Assembly: GCA_011033025.1 (NCBI GenBank)
Contig: WFMF01000063.1
Coordinates: 124,001-188,000, forward strand
Direction: 5' to 3'
Length of the DNA stretch: 64,000 bases
From: Beroe forskalii
Taxonomy: Eukaryota; Ctenophora; Nuda; Beroida; Beroidae
Below, in pieces: positions 24,813-37,717 of this stretch. How positions within the stretch are numbered: the stretch's first letter is position 1; every line of letters begins with the position of its first letter. The position numbers and the translations under genes were made by a program. Below the pieces are notes generated by a model, which ran no database searches, was not told the DNA's origin, and saw only the letters and a list, made by a program, of their open reading frames with translations.

Positions 24813-26401
24813 ATGTCTTCACACGGGAGTGTAGCAGATGCAGGTGGTCGGGGAGGCTTCAGACTCAGGGAGTTGGATGACAGCAGGCGGGGAGCCCGGT
24901 TCACCAACAAGAAGGAGGACAAGTTGCTCGAGAGAAGACTGGCATACCTTACCAAGCAGAATAAACGGGCACAGACATCGATAAATCGACAAAAAGAGTT
25001 CATCAAGACCAGAAATACTCTGGAAAATGATAAGGAGATGAACCATCTAAACAGAAGGTAAGTCAATCGTCTGAGTGCTTGGTAGTTGTGATGGAAATAG
25101 AAAATGCTTAGCATCTGAAAATCTTTGAATCAGAATTCTATCATTATGAAAAAGCAAGAAAGTTAAAAACAGACTATTATGGATCATTCTAATCCTAGAT
25201 CCCCTCCACAGGTATAAAGAAGCTATGGGATTCATCATGGACTACAAACCTCCTCTTATCGTCACCGAAGAGAAGGAACCACTTACTCTAAATCCAAAGA
25301 AGCTGGCATGGGCCAAGTGCTCAGCAATTCAGAGGTAATGAGCTATTCCAACATTTTATTCAATGTACCACTCCCGCCTCCCGTAGGGTATAACTGGGTG
25401 TGGTACAATACAACGCCACAAACGTAACTACTTATGGGTTGATAGATGAATCTTGATCGAAATTCGAAAGGTCCGAGGACCCGTGGTTTGATCCCTGTGT
25501 CCATTCCCAATTTGCTAAGGGTGAGAGATTTATCTCGAACCTAAGCAGCCCCACGGTTCACTCAGGAAACCGTACAGGAGGGATAAATGCCGAGCTGCCA
25601 TAGCAGCCAAGCCTCGGGCGGATAAAGTATGCATTACACTTCCTTAACCGTCAATGGCCTAATTACACTTGAATCCTTCGATTCTTGTCATTGGCTGTAC
25701 AGCTGTTGGAGTAGAAGTGAAACCTTGAAAACAAATTGCTTTTGTTAAGCCTCTTTTAATTCAAAATTTCAACTTATAACATTGAGTCAGCAAATTTACA
25801 CAACCTAATCCTCATCAGGATCCGGTCGGCGCCGAACAGTCTACAGATGAAGAGGAAGCACCGGCACGACTCCAACTCCTCGACCGAAGGCCGGCGTGAC
25901 GCGTGGCTGAGCCAGCGAGTGAGCAAGATGTCCCTGGACTCTGAAGCCACCTCCTTCAGATCAGACTCATCTGCCAGTGAGAGTGAGGAGGAGGAAGAAG
26001 AGGAAGAGGATGTCTTCAAGCCCTTCATGAGGGGCACTAAGAGCCAGGGGCGGATGGGGTCTAGTGGGGGCAGCACCACAGACTCCAGCAGTAAGGGGAC
26101 ACTCAGCTCCGTCTCCTCCTCGGGAGGGACACCTAGCTCGGGGAGCCGTGTGACCCTGCCCCGGGGACAGTACCACAGACCCGCCTCAGGGGTGAAGAAC
26201 GAGTCGTTCTGGTCAGTGCTCCGGAACAGCACCCAGAACAGACCGAGTGTGGTGGCGGAGACTGACGAGACAGCGGTCGGAGGGGCACGCAGCAAGCTGG
26301 CGGAGAAGGCTAAGGATATCATGATAGAGCAGAGGGTGCTCAAACTCTTCGTGGAGATAGACAAACTGAACGGCTCCAGGGTCAACCTTCCCAACATTTG
26401 A
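24813..26401 (+). CDS. Unknown protein: basic helix plus serine-rich/acidic region
   Basis: Exons 24813-25057, 25212-25334 and 25819-26401 join in phase 2 twice to give 316 residues. Exon 1 encodes a charged, probably helical segment (KKEDKLLERRLAYLTKQNKR). Exon 2 has GFIMDYKPPLIVTEEKEPL and LAWAKCSAIQ. Exon 3 is basic at first, then has a polyglutamate run flanked by serine-rich sequence (SESEEEEEEEED), long Gly/Ser low complexity and a C-terminal helical stretch (KLAEKAKDIMIEQRVLKLF). No signal peptide or membrane segment is present. It is probably nuclear or cytosolic. Family not recognised. GC content rises in exon 3, consistent with coding. Confidence 0.75.
25380..25640 (+). mobile_element. 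tRNA-derived SINE-like insertion in an intron
   Basis: CCCGTGGTTTGATCCCTGTG at about 25,481 contains a good Pol III B box (GGTTTGATCCC). Upstream TTGATAGATGAATCTTG could be a degenerate A box. The downstream region (CAGCCCCACGGTTCACTCAG, CAGCCAAGCCTCGGGCGG) reads like a SINE body. It sits in intron 2 of the 24.8-kb gene. Confidence 0.45.
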
Positions 26402-27351
26402 AGTGACTGAGTTGTGAAACCTACTGTACTGCACTGAGTGTGGGATGTGTAGGATTGTGAGGCACTTCTTGATATTTCAATGTGTCAACTGTCACAGACG
26501 AGATGAAAATGACCCTTTTACTATGCGTTATGGTTTAACCCAGCGTTGAAAGACATTTAAGGTATTGTAAGCCTCATGGCTATGATATGACTGTGTACGA
26601 GAGAAAATATTTTCAGTTCTGTCGTACGAATTTTCACACAAATTCTCCAGTATTTTGATATTATTACTTTGTGTTTTAAACTCCTGATCAAAGCAGTGAG
26701 AAGGAACGTTCAGTGCAGGCATGCCTTATCAACATGCAGTATCTGCGCAGCTAGAGATAACATTTTAACTCAAACAAAGACGAGGTTTTAATATTTCATA
26801 AAACAGAACTGGCCATGTATCAGTTCACAGCTCATATTATATTAACATAGAAAATAGATCGAATCTTCAGTGGAAGATTTGTTAAAAATAAACAAGACAA
26901 TATTAAACATATGTTCTGAGAAGCAGTTCATATGATCCCCCTGACAAAGTCAAAAGGCGTAACGAGGTCCCTTTCAAAGAGAGGGATGGATAATATTCCA
27001 GAATTATAGATGGCTTACATCATTCTCTCTATTATAAACATCAGCTGCTGCTCGCTTATTATAAAACCAGGCATGATGGTAAATGTTTTATATATTGCGT
27101 ATATAAATTAAAATAAACTTGTGGAAATGCGTAGGGGTGAGAGTGGGGGTTAACCCTCCTCCTCCCCCACATCATGACGCAACTAGGCAGTCTGTCTCTC
27201 ACTTGCGTGCGTTACGTAGCAACGCGTGATATCACGCTTAGCAACGTGACCGACAAGACGGCGACTGTGTAGGAGTCTTACAGAACAAACAATGGTAAAC
27301 ATACTGTCCAAACCAGACGGGGGAAGAGGTAGAATAACTCAGAATGTTTCG
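26402..27351. other. Convergent intergenic region
   Basis: Lies between the 3' ends of the plus-strand gene ending at 26,401 and the minus-strand SR-cyclophilin ending at 27,352. No further gene is recognised. Confidence 0.5.
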
Positions 27352-30300
27352 TCAAGAGAAGTTGATTTGTGGACTGTTGTATTCGGCAAGTAATCCGTCG
27401 GGCTTGCCTGTAGAGTAAGGAGGAATAAGTACTGCAGACTGCAGAACTCAGAGCGTAGAGTAATTCAAGTTTTTTAAACTACTCACGAATTATCACGAAT
27501 TGGAATATTGTGAAGGTAAACTGTAATGTTCCAACGACTGAATGACTTACTGTCTTTAGTCTCCAGAGCATTTGGGTATGGGAAGGCTTGCTTGTCATCA
27601 ACACTCTTGTCATCTAGGATCTTAACTTTATCATCTTCATCCTCACTCCATTTGCTCCTCATGCCTTGGAAAAGATGATACGATAAGATGTTAAACGTGG
27701 GTGATTGAGGGATGCAAAACACGGAAAAGAGGGGCAAATGGAGATGCTTGACGTCGGTGGAAGAGTTGAATATGGATTAGACCATGCATTTAAAGAGAAG
27801 TAGTGTGTGAATGTATTCGAAAATGACTTACCTCCCTTGGCTTTCACAGGCCGTCTCTCAACGACATCATCCAGCATTTTCATTGCAGGGGATTGGGCTG
27901 AAAATTGATGTCTTGTGAGCAATAGTAGCACGCTGTAGGCATCAAAACACTTGCATATCCCCAGAAAATGAAATTTTCATTAGAAATGAAGTAAAAAATA
28001 ATTTCCTTTTTCGGGTTTGATTTCCAAATCACATCTAATGATTGCCGAGAGTTTGAAATTAAAGTAGCTTCAGTTAAAGAGTTAAAGTGTTACCTTTGGT
28101 TTCCTTTTCACCAGTGCTATCGAAGGCCGGGGTATCTGAAATACAGTGCTTAAATGAGCAGTGAGCAGAAACCCGGGAGCATTCATGAGGCATTCGTAAA
28201 ACATAGCAGCAACATCATGAATCTCAATAGAAATAATAAGGCTGATTTGTGGATGCTTTGTAGCTGGGTAGGCTTAATCAATACAACAGTCTTTATGTTT
28301 ATTGATTGGCATTGCCAGCCAAGAATGTTCAATGTTGCAAAGTTACACGATTCAGCAAAGGTGAAGTGACAAAAGTGTGAACCCATACTGCGTGGATTAA
28401 CTAGAATCTAGTGTTCTAAGTTGCCCAGCATTGGCCGTGGTGCTATGATTTTAAATTCAATAAGACAAATAAAACGGACACTGAGCGATAAAAATTAAAA
28501 ATAATAATTAAATTTTCATGTGATAAATTACAAACGAAGCCTCTAAAATGATACAGATCATTCACAATTAGTCCATCAGTTTTATCTCCTAGCTGATACT
28601 CTGATAGCCTCAGTGTTCAGTGGAAGTGTGTAGTAAATCGAGAGTCACTTTGAAAATAGGCATCTTCTGCGTAGCTATAGGAATGTTGAGCAATTAAAAG
28701 TTGTATTGAAAGAATGGACAAGAGCATGGTAATTAAATAGATACCTTATTACATGAAGTTAAGGTTGTCAACTAACTAAGGTACATTTTATTAATGAACA
28801 CCAAGTTAAGGTGAAATTAATCGCCATGACCTTAATTTAATGTAACCTTACATTTGTGCTCTTATAATTGAGTGTTCACTACCTAAATTGAAGTGATCAC
28901 CTTAATTTCATGTAATAAGGTATGTATTTGCAGCATTGCAGCAGCCACTCACTCTTTTTCTCGTCCTTCTTTTCTTCTTCCTTCTTTGTTGTTCTATCGC
29001 TGCTACGATCATCCCTGAAAAGAATCAGGATTTGAATTCAACTTATCAAAAGAGCCAAAATCAAAAGAGCCAAAATAAATCGCTACAGTTTGTTGATCTT
29101 GGTAGTTTGGAAGGGCTTTTGATTTCCAGACTGCGGATTTCACTTCATACTAGAGCCAATATACCTTACTTCACCCTTCTTTATTATTAACTGACAGCAT
29201 GCTACTGTCAGGCAACCCAGCCCAAATACTATAAAAATATTCAGCTAACCTGTGATCATTCCTCGGGCTCCTGCTCTTGCTTCTACCTTCATTCCTGGAA
29301 CTGCTATTCCAGACACTCCGTGGAGCAAATCCAGCTTTGGAGTTATACCGGGACTTGTAATTAGGATCGTAGTTAGACCCCAGTCTGCCCATCATCTTCT
29401 GTTTGTAGTTGGGGTCGAAGTGTTTGCCGATGTAGCCCCTGCCTCGGCCTCCGCGGTCACTATTCCAGCCCCCTCGGTCACTGTTGCTGCCTCCCCTCCA
29501 ATGTCCACGAGGCGCATGGTACTCAGGATAGGCACGAGTACGAGCTATACCACTGTACCTGGCAGGGGAAAAATGATAGTTAGTTGCTAGCCACGGATAA
29601 TCAACGAGGTTTATTACTGGAGTAGGATAACTTACAAATCATAAATGATAAAATTCAGAAATTCCAATCTATTTCATCGAAATGAACTTTACTTGTCATC
29701 GGAGTTCCTGCTGCTACGGGAAGAAGAACTTCTAGATCTAGATCTGGTTCGTCTTGACGATCTGCTCTTGTGTTCTGAGTTTCTTCGTTTCCTCGAACCA
29801 GACCGAGACCGTGATTTCCGTTTGGTTCTACTCCTATCTTTGCTTCTGTCGGACGTCCTTTCCTTGCTTCTGCCAGTGTGCTTAGTCGAACGGTCCTTGC
29901 TTTTGCCTTTGCTTCTGTCAGATTTCGGTTTCTCTTTCGTTCGTTCCTTCTCCCGGCTTCTTGATCGTTTTCGATCATTATCGCTCTTGGGCTTGGTCGC
30001 CTTCTTCTTCTCGATTTTATGGGGGCTGGGAGAGTCGTCACGGTCAGGCGACCGGCTTACTGACTTCTTACTACGTTTTGGAACAGTTTTCACGGGTTTC
30101 TTGGCCGGAGAGATATCTTTTACTACGATCTTCTCAGCTTTGGGTGCTTTACTCGCTTTTGTGACAGAACTGAAACATAAATGACTTGGAAATAGTCACT
30201 CCATAAAGCGTCACTCCAAAAAGGAGGTCGAACAAGATAAAGATTGACCTTATTAAAATCAGCAGGAACACCGTAAATTCTGAATGGTTAGCTGCAAACA

Positions 30301-33300
30301 AATGGTTGATCAACAAACCTTTTAGACTTTTTCTCCTCTTCTTCCTTAGCCTTTAGAACCTTCTTTCTCTTCTTTTTCTTCTTCTCCTCCTCACTGGAGT
30401 CCTCGTCGGAGGAGTCATCAGAGTCGCTCGAAGAGGATGAGGAGGAAGAGGAGGATGAGGTGGACAGCCTGCATGGAGAGTCGTGAGGAACATGCACTTC
30501 AACTTACGTTTAAAAGTTGAAGTAACTTATTGATTGTCGAGCGAGAAATCAAGCAAACGCTATAGTCCGCGTTTTAAATGCAATCTCCGCTCAAATTTCA
30601 TTTGAGTGATAAAACAACAGTATATTACGCTTTCTTTAAGGCCTGCTTGTCGAGTGCCTTCTTTGAAGTTTTCTTTTTAACTGGCTTTTCTTTAGCAGCC
30701 TTGTTCTGTTTTTTAGTGGGTGGCATAATTTCCTGAAATAATAGAGTCAGGACCAGATCAAGGGGAATCCCATGATTAAATCCCGAATTTCGTAATTGAC
30801 ACAAGAATCACAAAAAGAAATTCAACTCATGATGCCGAAGGTTTTTGAGTGTTGAAACGACAGAAATTCACGGGAAAGGAATGAAAATGTAATCGGTTAA
30901 AGTCATGATTTAGTGTTTATCAAAAGGATTAGGAGTAGGAAAATTTAATAGAAGCAGCTGCGATTGATAATTACCAATAATGTCAATTAATTGATTGCGG
31001 TTGTCATGAAACAGCCGAGCAACTATTACCCACTGGCCACTATAATTGTGAGCGACATGAACTCTGATCCAACTCACATTCAAGGTAAGGTCAGCTTCAG
31101 CTGGTGAAGGTATCATGGGCTGGCTAACTCCTAGTTTCTTAGCTTTCTGAAGGCCACCGACACCTGGACCCTGCAACACAACGAAATTAAAAGAGTTGAT
31201 TTCAACATGAATAAATTTCTATTTTCAACAAAATATTAGTAAAGTAGTAATTAGATTTCATGTCCGTCACAGGATTGAAATGAATGTGTTCTGTGATAAA
31301 TTCAATTCCTGGACTATCAAGGTTAGCACGTACCACGTTTGTCTTGGACCTGTTTACAATGGCTGTGATTGGATCGATAGGACCAGTCTGAGAGAACTCC
31401 TCCATTCCCATTCCGTGCAGCTGACTGATGGGTGCCATGAGCGTGTTTGCAATCTGATGGGAGAGAGGACTTTAGCTCTCCGGGTGCTAAGGGTCCAATT
31501 CGGGTACAATGTTACCGAGATCATGGTCTCCAAATTTCAGAAATTGTTCAAACTGCTTAATTAACAAATTTACCTTTCCACGTTTAGCGAAAAATTCGTC
31601 GTCGAGAATCCTGAAAGAAAGAGCTTTTACATAAGCACGAAGTATTGGAATTGGTGAAAGGTATTTCAGCCTTCAGGCAATATGTCACGAATACAATTAC
31701 GTTCTGTTTTCAATTCGAAAACTTTTTCAGTAAGAAATGACAGGATTACAGGGTAGGGAGGGGGCCATGTGATTTGAGGCATTTGTAATGTTTCCTCGCA
31801 GAAAGTTCCATTTTTGATTTAACGAATGAAGATTGAGAGTTGCAAGGCTCTGTTTTTTTCGCGGTACTCACATTTTCAAATGATTGATGATCTTCATCTT
31901 ACTTATGTATGGTCGGTATGCTTGCCACATTTTTCGACCTTGAAATGAGATAGTAAACATTTATTAAACTCCGAAATTTGATTTACTTGTCCTCTTTCTT
32001 GGCAGTCTTGTCTTTCTTTATTTTCTTCTTTTTCGGCGGTGACTCACTGCTTCTGAACAGGAACGATTTCTTGAGTTCATCCTTCTCCTCGTTTTCTGAT
32101 GATGATAGCCTGAAAACGGATGTACAATCAACAAAAGATTTAAATTACATTGATTATTCAATATTCAAACTCAGAACATATTTAAAACTTTCAAAACTCC
32201 AAAAAAAGACAAATACATCTTGGAAATTCTCGTAAATTGAGCCAATTTTATCAATTCAATGAAGAAAGAATATACTTGTCCCCATTCAAGATTTTATCAA
32301 TCTTTTTCAGCTTCTCTTCAACACGCTTCAGCTTCTTAGCCCGGGATTTCTTCAACTTCTTTTTCTTAGCTATCTTATCTAACTTTTTCTTGATTTGTAA
32401 CAACTTCCTCTTCTTTTTCTTCATAACCTTGTTTGGATCGTCACTGAGAAAAAATGTTAGTCATTACTGAGTATTGTGGAAAATCGAAACCATTTATGAC
32501 CGATAGTCGGAATTTGAATACGACCATTTAAGAATCCGAACCCAAAAACACCATATTGATGGATATTTTCAAAAAATAGAAACCATAATCATGAAAATTT
32601 AGCTTTACTGTCACAACGCAAAGCATTTTTACAAACTCATGTTCATGTAAAAACTCACGTTTCACAGCAGATCGATAGCTTCCTATTGGCAGGCAGTTAG
32701 CTTCGAGTTAGCTTAACTCATGAAATTAAATCAGTTACCAGGTTACCCACTGGGTAATTACACGTGTTTGTTATGGCAACCTGTCATCCGAGTCATCGCT
32801 GTCATCACTGTCATCTGAACTATCATCATCTGAGTCATCACTGCTTTCCAGTTTCTTTTTCTTCTTCTTCTTCTTTTTCTCCTCTGTCATGGGAATAGCT
32901 CCCTGCTGTTGAAGGGAAGCATCCATCGGGGTACTTTCTTGGAGGAGCGGGATCTCGTTAGAAGACACTGAAATTCAAACGAGATCAACATCTGCTATTG
33001 AAAGAATTTAAAAAATTTCAGAACACAAAGTAAATTCCGATTCAATCAATATTCAATACCAGGAAGTTTTTTTTGTACCGGGTGGTCCAAGATGAAAGTT
33101 ACATAGCGCGCTGTAACTTTGGTTGTGTTTGGAGTTCCTTAATGAAACTTTGAAATGTCATAAGTTTCATCAAGATTGCTCTAAAAACCTCGAAGATATA
33201 CGCGTTTTAGTATCGCAAAAAAGTGTACATCATAGCTTCATCCTGGGTCCAATCCCCCCCCCCTGAATTTTTTAACTCCCCCCTTGCCAAAACCTCCCCC

Positions 33301-34777
33301 CTGAATTTTCAAAATCCGCCATCCCCCCCTCCCCTTTTGGGCATCCCACCCCTGAATTTCAAAAATTCGACCAACCCCCCACCAAAAACTTCGAAAATTT
33401 TTCTAAGATATGTCCATCGAGTTGATTACACAAGTATCAACCGAAATTATGAACTAAATGACAAGATTAAAGTATGTAAACTGTGTTATATCTGACAGAT
33501 AGATGTAAAGAACAAATCAGGCAGGAAATTTAGTTTATTTTAAACTTTAACACATAATAACATGATATTTCTAATACCTGAAATGGTATTGAAGTTCACT
33601 TTTTATGTCAATTAATTCTTAAATCTATAGGTAAAGCTTTTAAGTGACACTTGTCAGGGATTCATGGCATAAAATCTAGCCTCAGGAATATTGTCAGCAC
33701 AATATAAAATCATAGATAAGCTGATATCCCTTGAAAATGGCAAGCAATTGTAGCATCACAGTGATATGGCAGTCTTACAAAAGGAAAGTGGGGGTCTGGG
33801 GGCGCAGCCCCCAGAAGCCAGAGGGTCTGAGAAAAAATATTTAGCACGGACATAGGATTTTCATCTCAAATTTCGAAATTCTTCTGCCAGATCCCAATCC
33901 CCCCCTTAATTTTTTCACTCCCCCCTTCGGTTCAAATCCCCCCAGAATCATTGAAATTGGGCCAACCCCCCACCTACCTTATCTGACCCAAAATCTTCAT
34001 CCCCCCCCCTTTTCTTAGGAGGGGGGAGAAGCTATGGACTGTACATGAAGCACAATTAATGGGTACATTTACAATCTTGCATAGTTTTACATGTACAAAT
34101 ATGGAGATAAGCACCGTGTTTGTTTACATTTCATCTGTAGAGTGTGTAACAAGCTTGCTTATACGCACTTTTTTGCGTTACAAAAACGTGCATATCTCCG
34201 AGGTTTTTAGAGCAATCTTAATGAAACTTTCAGAATATAACGGGCGCTATGTTGGCAATATGATCCTGGAGTAGCTTAAATTTTTGACCTTCAGAAGCTG
34301 GAATATGGCAAATAAACCGGTTTTTCGTTGATAACTCGGGCATTTTTTAAGGTAAACATTTCAAATTTTTCATGCAAAATTGTATCGTACATACCTATGA
34401 CATCCCAAAGTTTCATTAAGAAAATCCAAACATAACCAAAGTTACAGCGCGCTAATTTGTAACGTTCATTTTGGACCAACCGGTACATCGTCCTACCGTT
34501 CAATGACCGTCCACTTCCCCCAACACATAACTAACCTACTCCAGCTGACACCATCACTGAGTTGGGCTGCGGGACATGGGAAGGCGGCAGGACGGGCATC
34601 ATGGGGACATGGGGTGGAGGAGGCGGCTCATTCTGCTGCAGCCCATACCCGGGAACTATGCCACAGTCCACAATGCGGACATCTGAGTAGGGCTTGTGGT
34701 CTGCGTCCACAGAGGTCTGCTCCATTGCGTTCACAAACCTCTCACCTTCAATCACGTGCCCGAACACAACATGAGAG
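27352..34777 (-). CDS. SR-cyclophilin (PPIG/NKTR-like), 5' part not found
   Basis: Sixteen phase-consistent exons (782 residues visible): 34536-34777, 32781-32967, 32276-32443, 31987-32109, 31574-31610, 31334-31453, 31078-31170, 30629-30732, 30319-30468, 29693-30169, 29250-29558, 28953-29014, 28094-28135, 27832-27897, 27551-27664, 27352-27407. The first holds the C-terminal end of a cyclophilin domain (SHVVFGHVIEGERFVNAMEQ, then DVRIVDCG). Then come Ser/Asp-Lys tracts, a lysine-rich helix, a Ser-rich acidic tract, an RS domain (exon 29693-30169: KRSRSREKERTKEKPKSDRS) and an RGG-like stretch (WNSDRGGRGRGYIG). SR-cyclophilins are nuclear peptidyl-prolyl isomerases tied to splicing speckles. The catalytic part, with the FFITT-type core, must lie further upstream; I found no such exons up to 50 kb. 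Two MITEs sit in its introns. Confidence 0.85.
28744..28920. mobile_element. 177-bp TA-MITE
   Basis: Terminal inverted repeats CCTTATTACATGAAGTTAAG and, reverse-complemented from the right, CCTTATTACATGAAATTAAG. TA flanks both ends (28,742-28,743 and 28,921-28,922), as expected of Tc1/mariner-type insertion. It is noncoding and lies in an SR-cyclophilin intron. Confidence 0.85.
33078..34483. mobile_element. Tc1/mariner-like MITE with a nested poly-C insertion
   Basis: Outer termini CCGGGTGGTCCAAGATGAAA (left) and CCGGTTGGTCCAAAATGAAC (right, reverse-complemented) are flanked by TA (33,076-33,077; 34,484-34,485). Inverted similarity continues over more than 100 bp, including AGCGCGCTGTAACTTTGGTT and AGATTGCTCTAAAAACCTCG. 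The middle (about 33,225-34,045) is a second inverted structure: GTACATCATAGCTTC versus GTACAGTCCATAGCTTC, each followed by C-runs. The inner part carries CTGGGGGCGCAGCCCCCAG (about 33,796), the palindrome of the 48-kb array. There is no transposase ORF. Confidence 0.75.
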
Positions 34778-34785
34778 CTGAAATG

Positions 34786-36960
34786 GAGAGGGGTTAGAGA
34801 CTTGGAAGCTGTGTGATATATCATCCATTTGAGGGAAAGCACCATGAAACCAGAGCAATAAGTAGTTTAAAGCATGTACACTGCGTCAAAATATGGAAGG
34901 TTGAAAAACAACAAGACAAAACTTAATACTGCATTATGAAAAAGTATCACAGAAAAATGCGACTAAACTGTGAACACAATTTAAATTGGAAGTCACAGGG
35001 TGAACGAACAATTTTAGCCAAGCCACAATATGGAAATGGCATCATTGACTTGACATTCACCGGACATCGAGTTGAACGAAAAATCATTGGGGGCAAACAG
35101 GGGCCAAGAGAAATTATAAGGATTATATAAGAGGGAGAACGGACTGCAATAATTTCTATTGTTATCTTTGACGCATTACAAATTGGCCGACTGCGTCACG
35201 AAGTCCAAATCTGTAGTCTTAATTTTTAAAACAATTCAATTTTAATGACTTTTCAGGGCAAAAGTTCGCTAGGTACTACATTTATGCCCAACTTTTAAAG
35301 ATTACATCCTTACCACACTGGTTGGAGTAGCTTTTTAAGTAGCTGGACAACTTAAAATGCGTCCAGTTAAACTCATTTTGAGGGTACTTACTTGTAGGCC
35401 TGTTCCAATTAAGAAAACAAATTGTCATATTATTTTTTGATTCATCATAAGAACTATAAAAAGCAACAGTGGAACCAAAATGGCTTCCACCAGAAGAAAA
35501 TGAAAACGGGACACATTAAAACAACAATTCTTGCAAGTTTGAAGTAATATAAATAAACATCATGCAAGAAGTTAACAAAGCCAATCGGGAGAAAGCGTCG
35601 TTTCCATCCATATGCTGCCTTGACATAAACCTTTCTGCGGAATAGAATTGGAATTAAATTGCCAATTTCCAAGCAATGAAGAATTTAGCTAATAAACCAG
35701 ACTTTCACATGGCATGGGAGCTGTTGAAATTTGTAAGTAGTATAATGTAGGGTTCATCAATATCTGTTTTCTTATGACTGGCATTATTGCGTTTGCGTAG
35801 TTTGAGGGAAATCATCAATACGGGATTTTTCGGAAATTTGACAAAGGATCTTGGTTTGAATAATTATACCCGTGATTAATCATATGATGTTTCCGCAAAA
35901 TTGGAACAAATTGGGTACAAAAATGATGACAAAAATGATGATAAAAATGATGATATCTGAGCGGAGATTTTTTGACACTTTGTACCCATTTTGTTCCAAC
36001 TTTTAGTATGTCATCACTTTATGCCCATTTTGATCCAATCTACAGTATGTCATCACATTGTACCCATTCTGTTCCAATTCAGGATGTGTCATCATTTTGT
36101 ACCCAACTTGTTCCAAATCAAAGTATGTCATCACTTTGTACCCATTTTGTTCCAATTTTGTTCCAAATGCGCGAAAACATTGACTCTGATTAATATGTCA
36201 CTTAAGTATCATCAAGATACTAAGTAGAGTCAACTTCGATCGTGTAACTGACCAACCGATCGATAAATTAATGAAATTGAAGTAAACGATCGATCGCTCA
36301 CCTAGAAAGCTAAGATATATCGATCGAATCGATCAGTCTATCTGATCGATCGATTATGTCAGCGCGCGCGCCGCATGCCATGCACGCAGCACGCACGAAA
36401 AAGTCGTGCAATTAAAGCCAGGTAAAGAACTTCGCGCGTTCCTGCAAGTCCACATAATTGTGACAATTTCAGTAGATGTTCTAGCCCAAAAATGTCATGA
36501 TTTTACAGGAGTTGTACCTATTGATCCTCGACAGAGCATGCGGCGCGTTCCGTAGCTGGACACGAACAAGCTCTTACGAATTTCTAAGAATATCTGTAAT
36601 CGATATCATGATACGGACATGGTTTCATTCAAGCTAGTAGACAATTGGGCGTAATCAAGCGTCCACTCTGCTCAATTAAAATTACGTCAGCCGAACCGCC
36701 TAAAACATAGAACGTGACATCGAGCAGACATATTGCAAGCCGCAAAGCCACAGGGAGCTCTTTGTTGATACTTTAATTGACGGAAATTCCGTAAAATCCA
36801 TGACAAGAATGGAGAGGAACCTCTTGTAAAATCCTGTAAAATCCTGACACTTTTATGACAAAAACGCTAGAACACCTTCTCGACAATTTTGTGACAAAAA
36901 TGTTCGAACATCTACTCCGTGGGTTTCTTTCGACGCTTCTTCAATAAAAGCACTCATCAA
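34786..36960. other. No gene recognised; minisatellite and GATC-rich patch
   Basis: The 5' cyclophilin exons were expected here on the minus strand but none with the family core was found. A possible 8-nt exon (GCCTACAA before GTAAGT, about 35,395-35,402) is too short to trust. At 36,232-36,355 there is a cluster of CGATCG/ATCGAT palindromes, followed by CG-rich DNA. Confidence 0.5.
35985..36170 (+). repeat. Minisatellite of about 39 bp
   Basis: Units of TATGTCATCACTTTGTACCC and ATTTTGTTCCAA repeat about four to five times with substitutions. Confidence 0.8.
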
Positions 36961-37039
36961 TTTTCTCTACCTGAACGAATACCAAGTGCCAAGGTTGACA
37001 ACAATCATGATCCATTCCGATTGAAACCACACATACCAT

Positions 37040-37110
37040 AATGGCTCCCAACTGACATGCCCCCATCCAAGTACTAACATTCTCCTCACCCCATACCCGT
37101 CAAATCTCTC
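37040..37110 (-). ncRNA. 5S rRNA-like fragment, possibly SINE3-derived
   Basis: On the minus strand 37,061-37,078 reads GTTAGTACTTGGATGGGG, which matches the 3' internal control region of eukaryotic 5S rRNA (GGTTAGTACTTGGATGGGAG). Similarity fades on both sides, so this is not a functional 5S gene. 5S-derived SINEs (SINE3) keep exactly this region for Pol III transcription, and its position beside the LINE 3' end fits such a relic. Confidence 0.45.
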
Positions 37111-37717
37111 CAGTCTGTCACAGTCCTGGTTGGGAAAGGATACTAACAAGCGTACCCTTATCCTGGTGTTCGACTTAGGCTAGATAAACTAACTGGTCCA
37201 CGCCCAAGTCTTTGTGTTTCTCCTCCGATCTCCTCTATTGGACTGAGCGTTATTTGCTGGCCACCCACAACCAAAGGCAGTACCGACATCCACCAATGCT
37301 TCCACCCGGGACCCAACACACCCACCCTTTACCCCTCCTGTTGGGGATCATCTGACCTGCTTGGGAGTAGAGACCGGGTAACTCATCCTGTTTTAATTTC
37401 ACTGTTATTAAGGCATAACCGTAGTTAATCACTCATCAGGTGTTTCACAACTAACTTATTATTCTCGAGCACGAATAAGCAACTCTATCCTCCCGCTATG
37501 GAACTTAAATAAAAAAAAAAATAAATCATAACATTTATTACACGCTTAGACATAGTCAAATAAATGTCAGAAGAGGGAAATATTCTAGCCATTTAAGCGT
37601 GACTAGAAAAAACAACTAAAAGCCTCTGGAATCAAAAGAGTTACAGACTTTAAATATTAGAGCTAACAGACTTTGAAGTGACTAAAGGGCATTGAAAACA
37701 CAGTGATTAATGATTAA

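Noticed and set aside
29645-30184. 179-codon plus-strand ORF rich in Leu/Arg
   Set aside because: It is the antisense of the RS-domain exon; serine/arginine codons read backwards give Leu/Arg-rich frames. The minus strand has matching splice sites.
34503-34781. Plus-strand ORF opposite the cyclophilin exon
   Set aside because: Antisense shadow of exon 34536-34777, which carries the recognisable HVVFG motif.
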